From positions 1-5,297 of the forward strand of contig JAISUA010000094.1 in NCBI GenBank assembly GCA_031272305.1: DNA of 5,297 nt, read 5' to 3'. This document shows positions 5,261 to 5,297 of this stretch, piece by piece. Below the pieces are notes generated by a model, which worked only from the letters and a program-made list of their open reading frames with translations, was not told the origin of the DNA and ran no database searches. A program made the translations under genes and the position numbers. Position 1 is the first letter of the stretch, and each line of letters opens with the position of its first letter. Source of the DNA: Clostridioides sp. (GTDB lineage Bacteria; Bacillota; Clostridia; Peptostreptococcales; Peptostreptococcaceae).

Positions 5261-5297
5261 CATGAGAAGTTTTGACAATTTTACAATATGATCTTCT
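5261..5297 (-). repeat. Possible fourth copy of the element, truncated by the window edge
   Basis: On the plus strand CATGAGAAGTT followed by ACAATT resembles the distal segment and start of the variable part of copy 2 read on its minus strand (TTATGAGAAGTT, ACAATT). GAAG (5266-5269) is followed 23 bases later by CTTC (5293-5296), as expected for the closing pairs of a variable hairpin. The diagnostic invariant arm would lie beyond the edge, so this remains a weak call. Confidence 0.25.

Noticed and set aside
5109..5291. Plus-strand open frame of 60 codons beginning with TTG
   Set aside because: It has no ribosome-binding site and mostly translates element 3 and the adjacent inverted repeat; nothing in the product resembles a protein domain.
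5235..5297. Minus-strand C-terminal tail of a gene entering from the right edge
   Set aside because: Two frames stay open for about 18-21 codons from the edge, but neither shows a recognisable protein segment, and such lengths are expected by chance.

Overview
This is an AT-rich window from a low-GC Gram-positive bacterium. Its five genes all lie on the minus strand, so transcription runs from high to low coordinates. The gene set and the order decarboxylase (YaaO-like) - tmk - holB - ricT (yaaT) match the replication-region cluster of Firmicutes such as Bacillus subtilis. The strong AT bias, the clostridial style of the thymidylate kinase and the Lactobacillus-like proline iminopeptidase suggest an anaerobic coccus-type member of the Tissierellia/Peptoniphilaceae (Finegoldia, Peptoniphilus and relatives). 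That placement is inference only.

Layout in transcription order. At 5013-5297 there is a gene-free stretch with one copy of a structured repeat (element 3, 5111-5189), a two-tier inverted repeat (5216-5258) and a possible truncated fourth repeat copy at the window edge. An extended -10 promoter (5088-5096) leads into pip (4131-5012), a proline iminopeptidase that appears to be a single-gene unit closed by a hairpin terminator at 4052-4093. The gap 3906-4130 also carries element 2 (3942-4022). Then follow a PLP-dependent Orn/Lys/Arg decarboxylase-family enzyme (2322-3905), thymidylate kinase (tmk, starting at about 2303), element 1 in the 103-base tmk-holB gap, DNA polymerase III delta' (holB, 590-1525), and the N-terminal two thirds of ricT, whose start overlaps the holB stop and which runs off the left edge.

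The decarboxylase, tmk, holB and ricT probably form one transcription unit that mixes amino-acid/polyamine metabolism, dTTP supply, sliding-clamp loading and an RNase Y specificity factor. pip stands apart as a peptide-catabolism gene.

The most unusual content is the intergenic element. It has three copies of about 80 bases with a nearly invariant 27-base arm, a variable middle of 30-32 bases that is self-complementary in each copy but different in sequence, and a conserved distal segment (TTCTCATAA). The bases closing the variable hairpin change together in copies 1 and 3, which suggests selection for a folded RNA or single-stranded DNA. Two of the three copies place the invariant arm just upstream of a start codon (holB and the decarboxylase). 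A second point is a 3 x 16-residue in-frame tandem repeat inserted into the decarboxylase.
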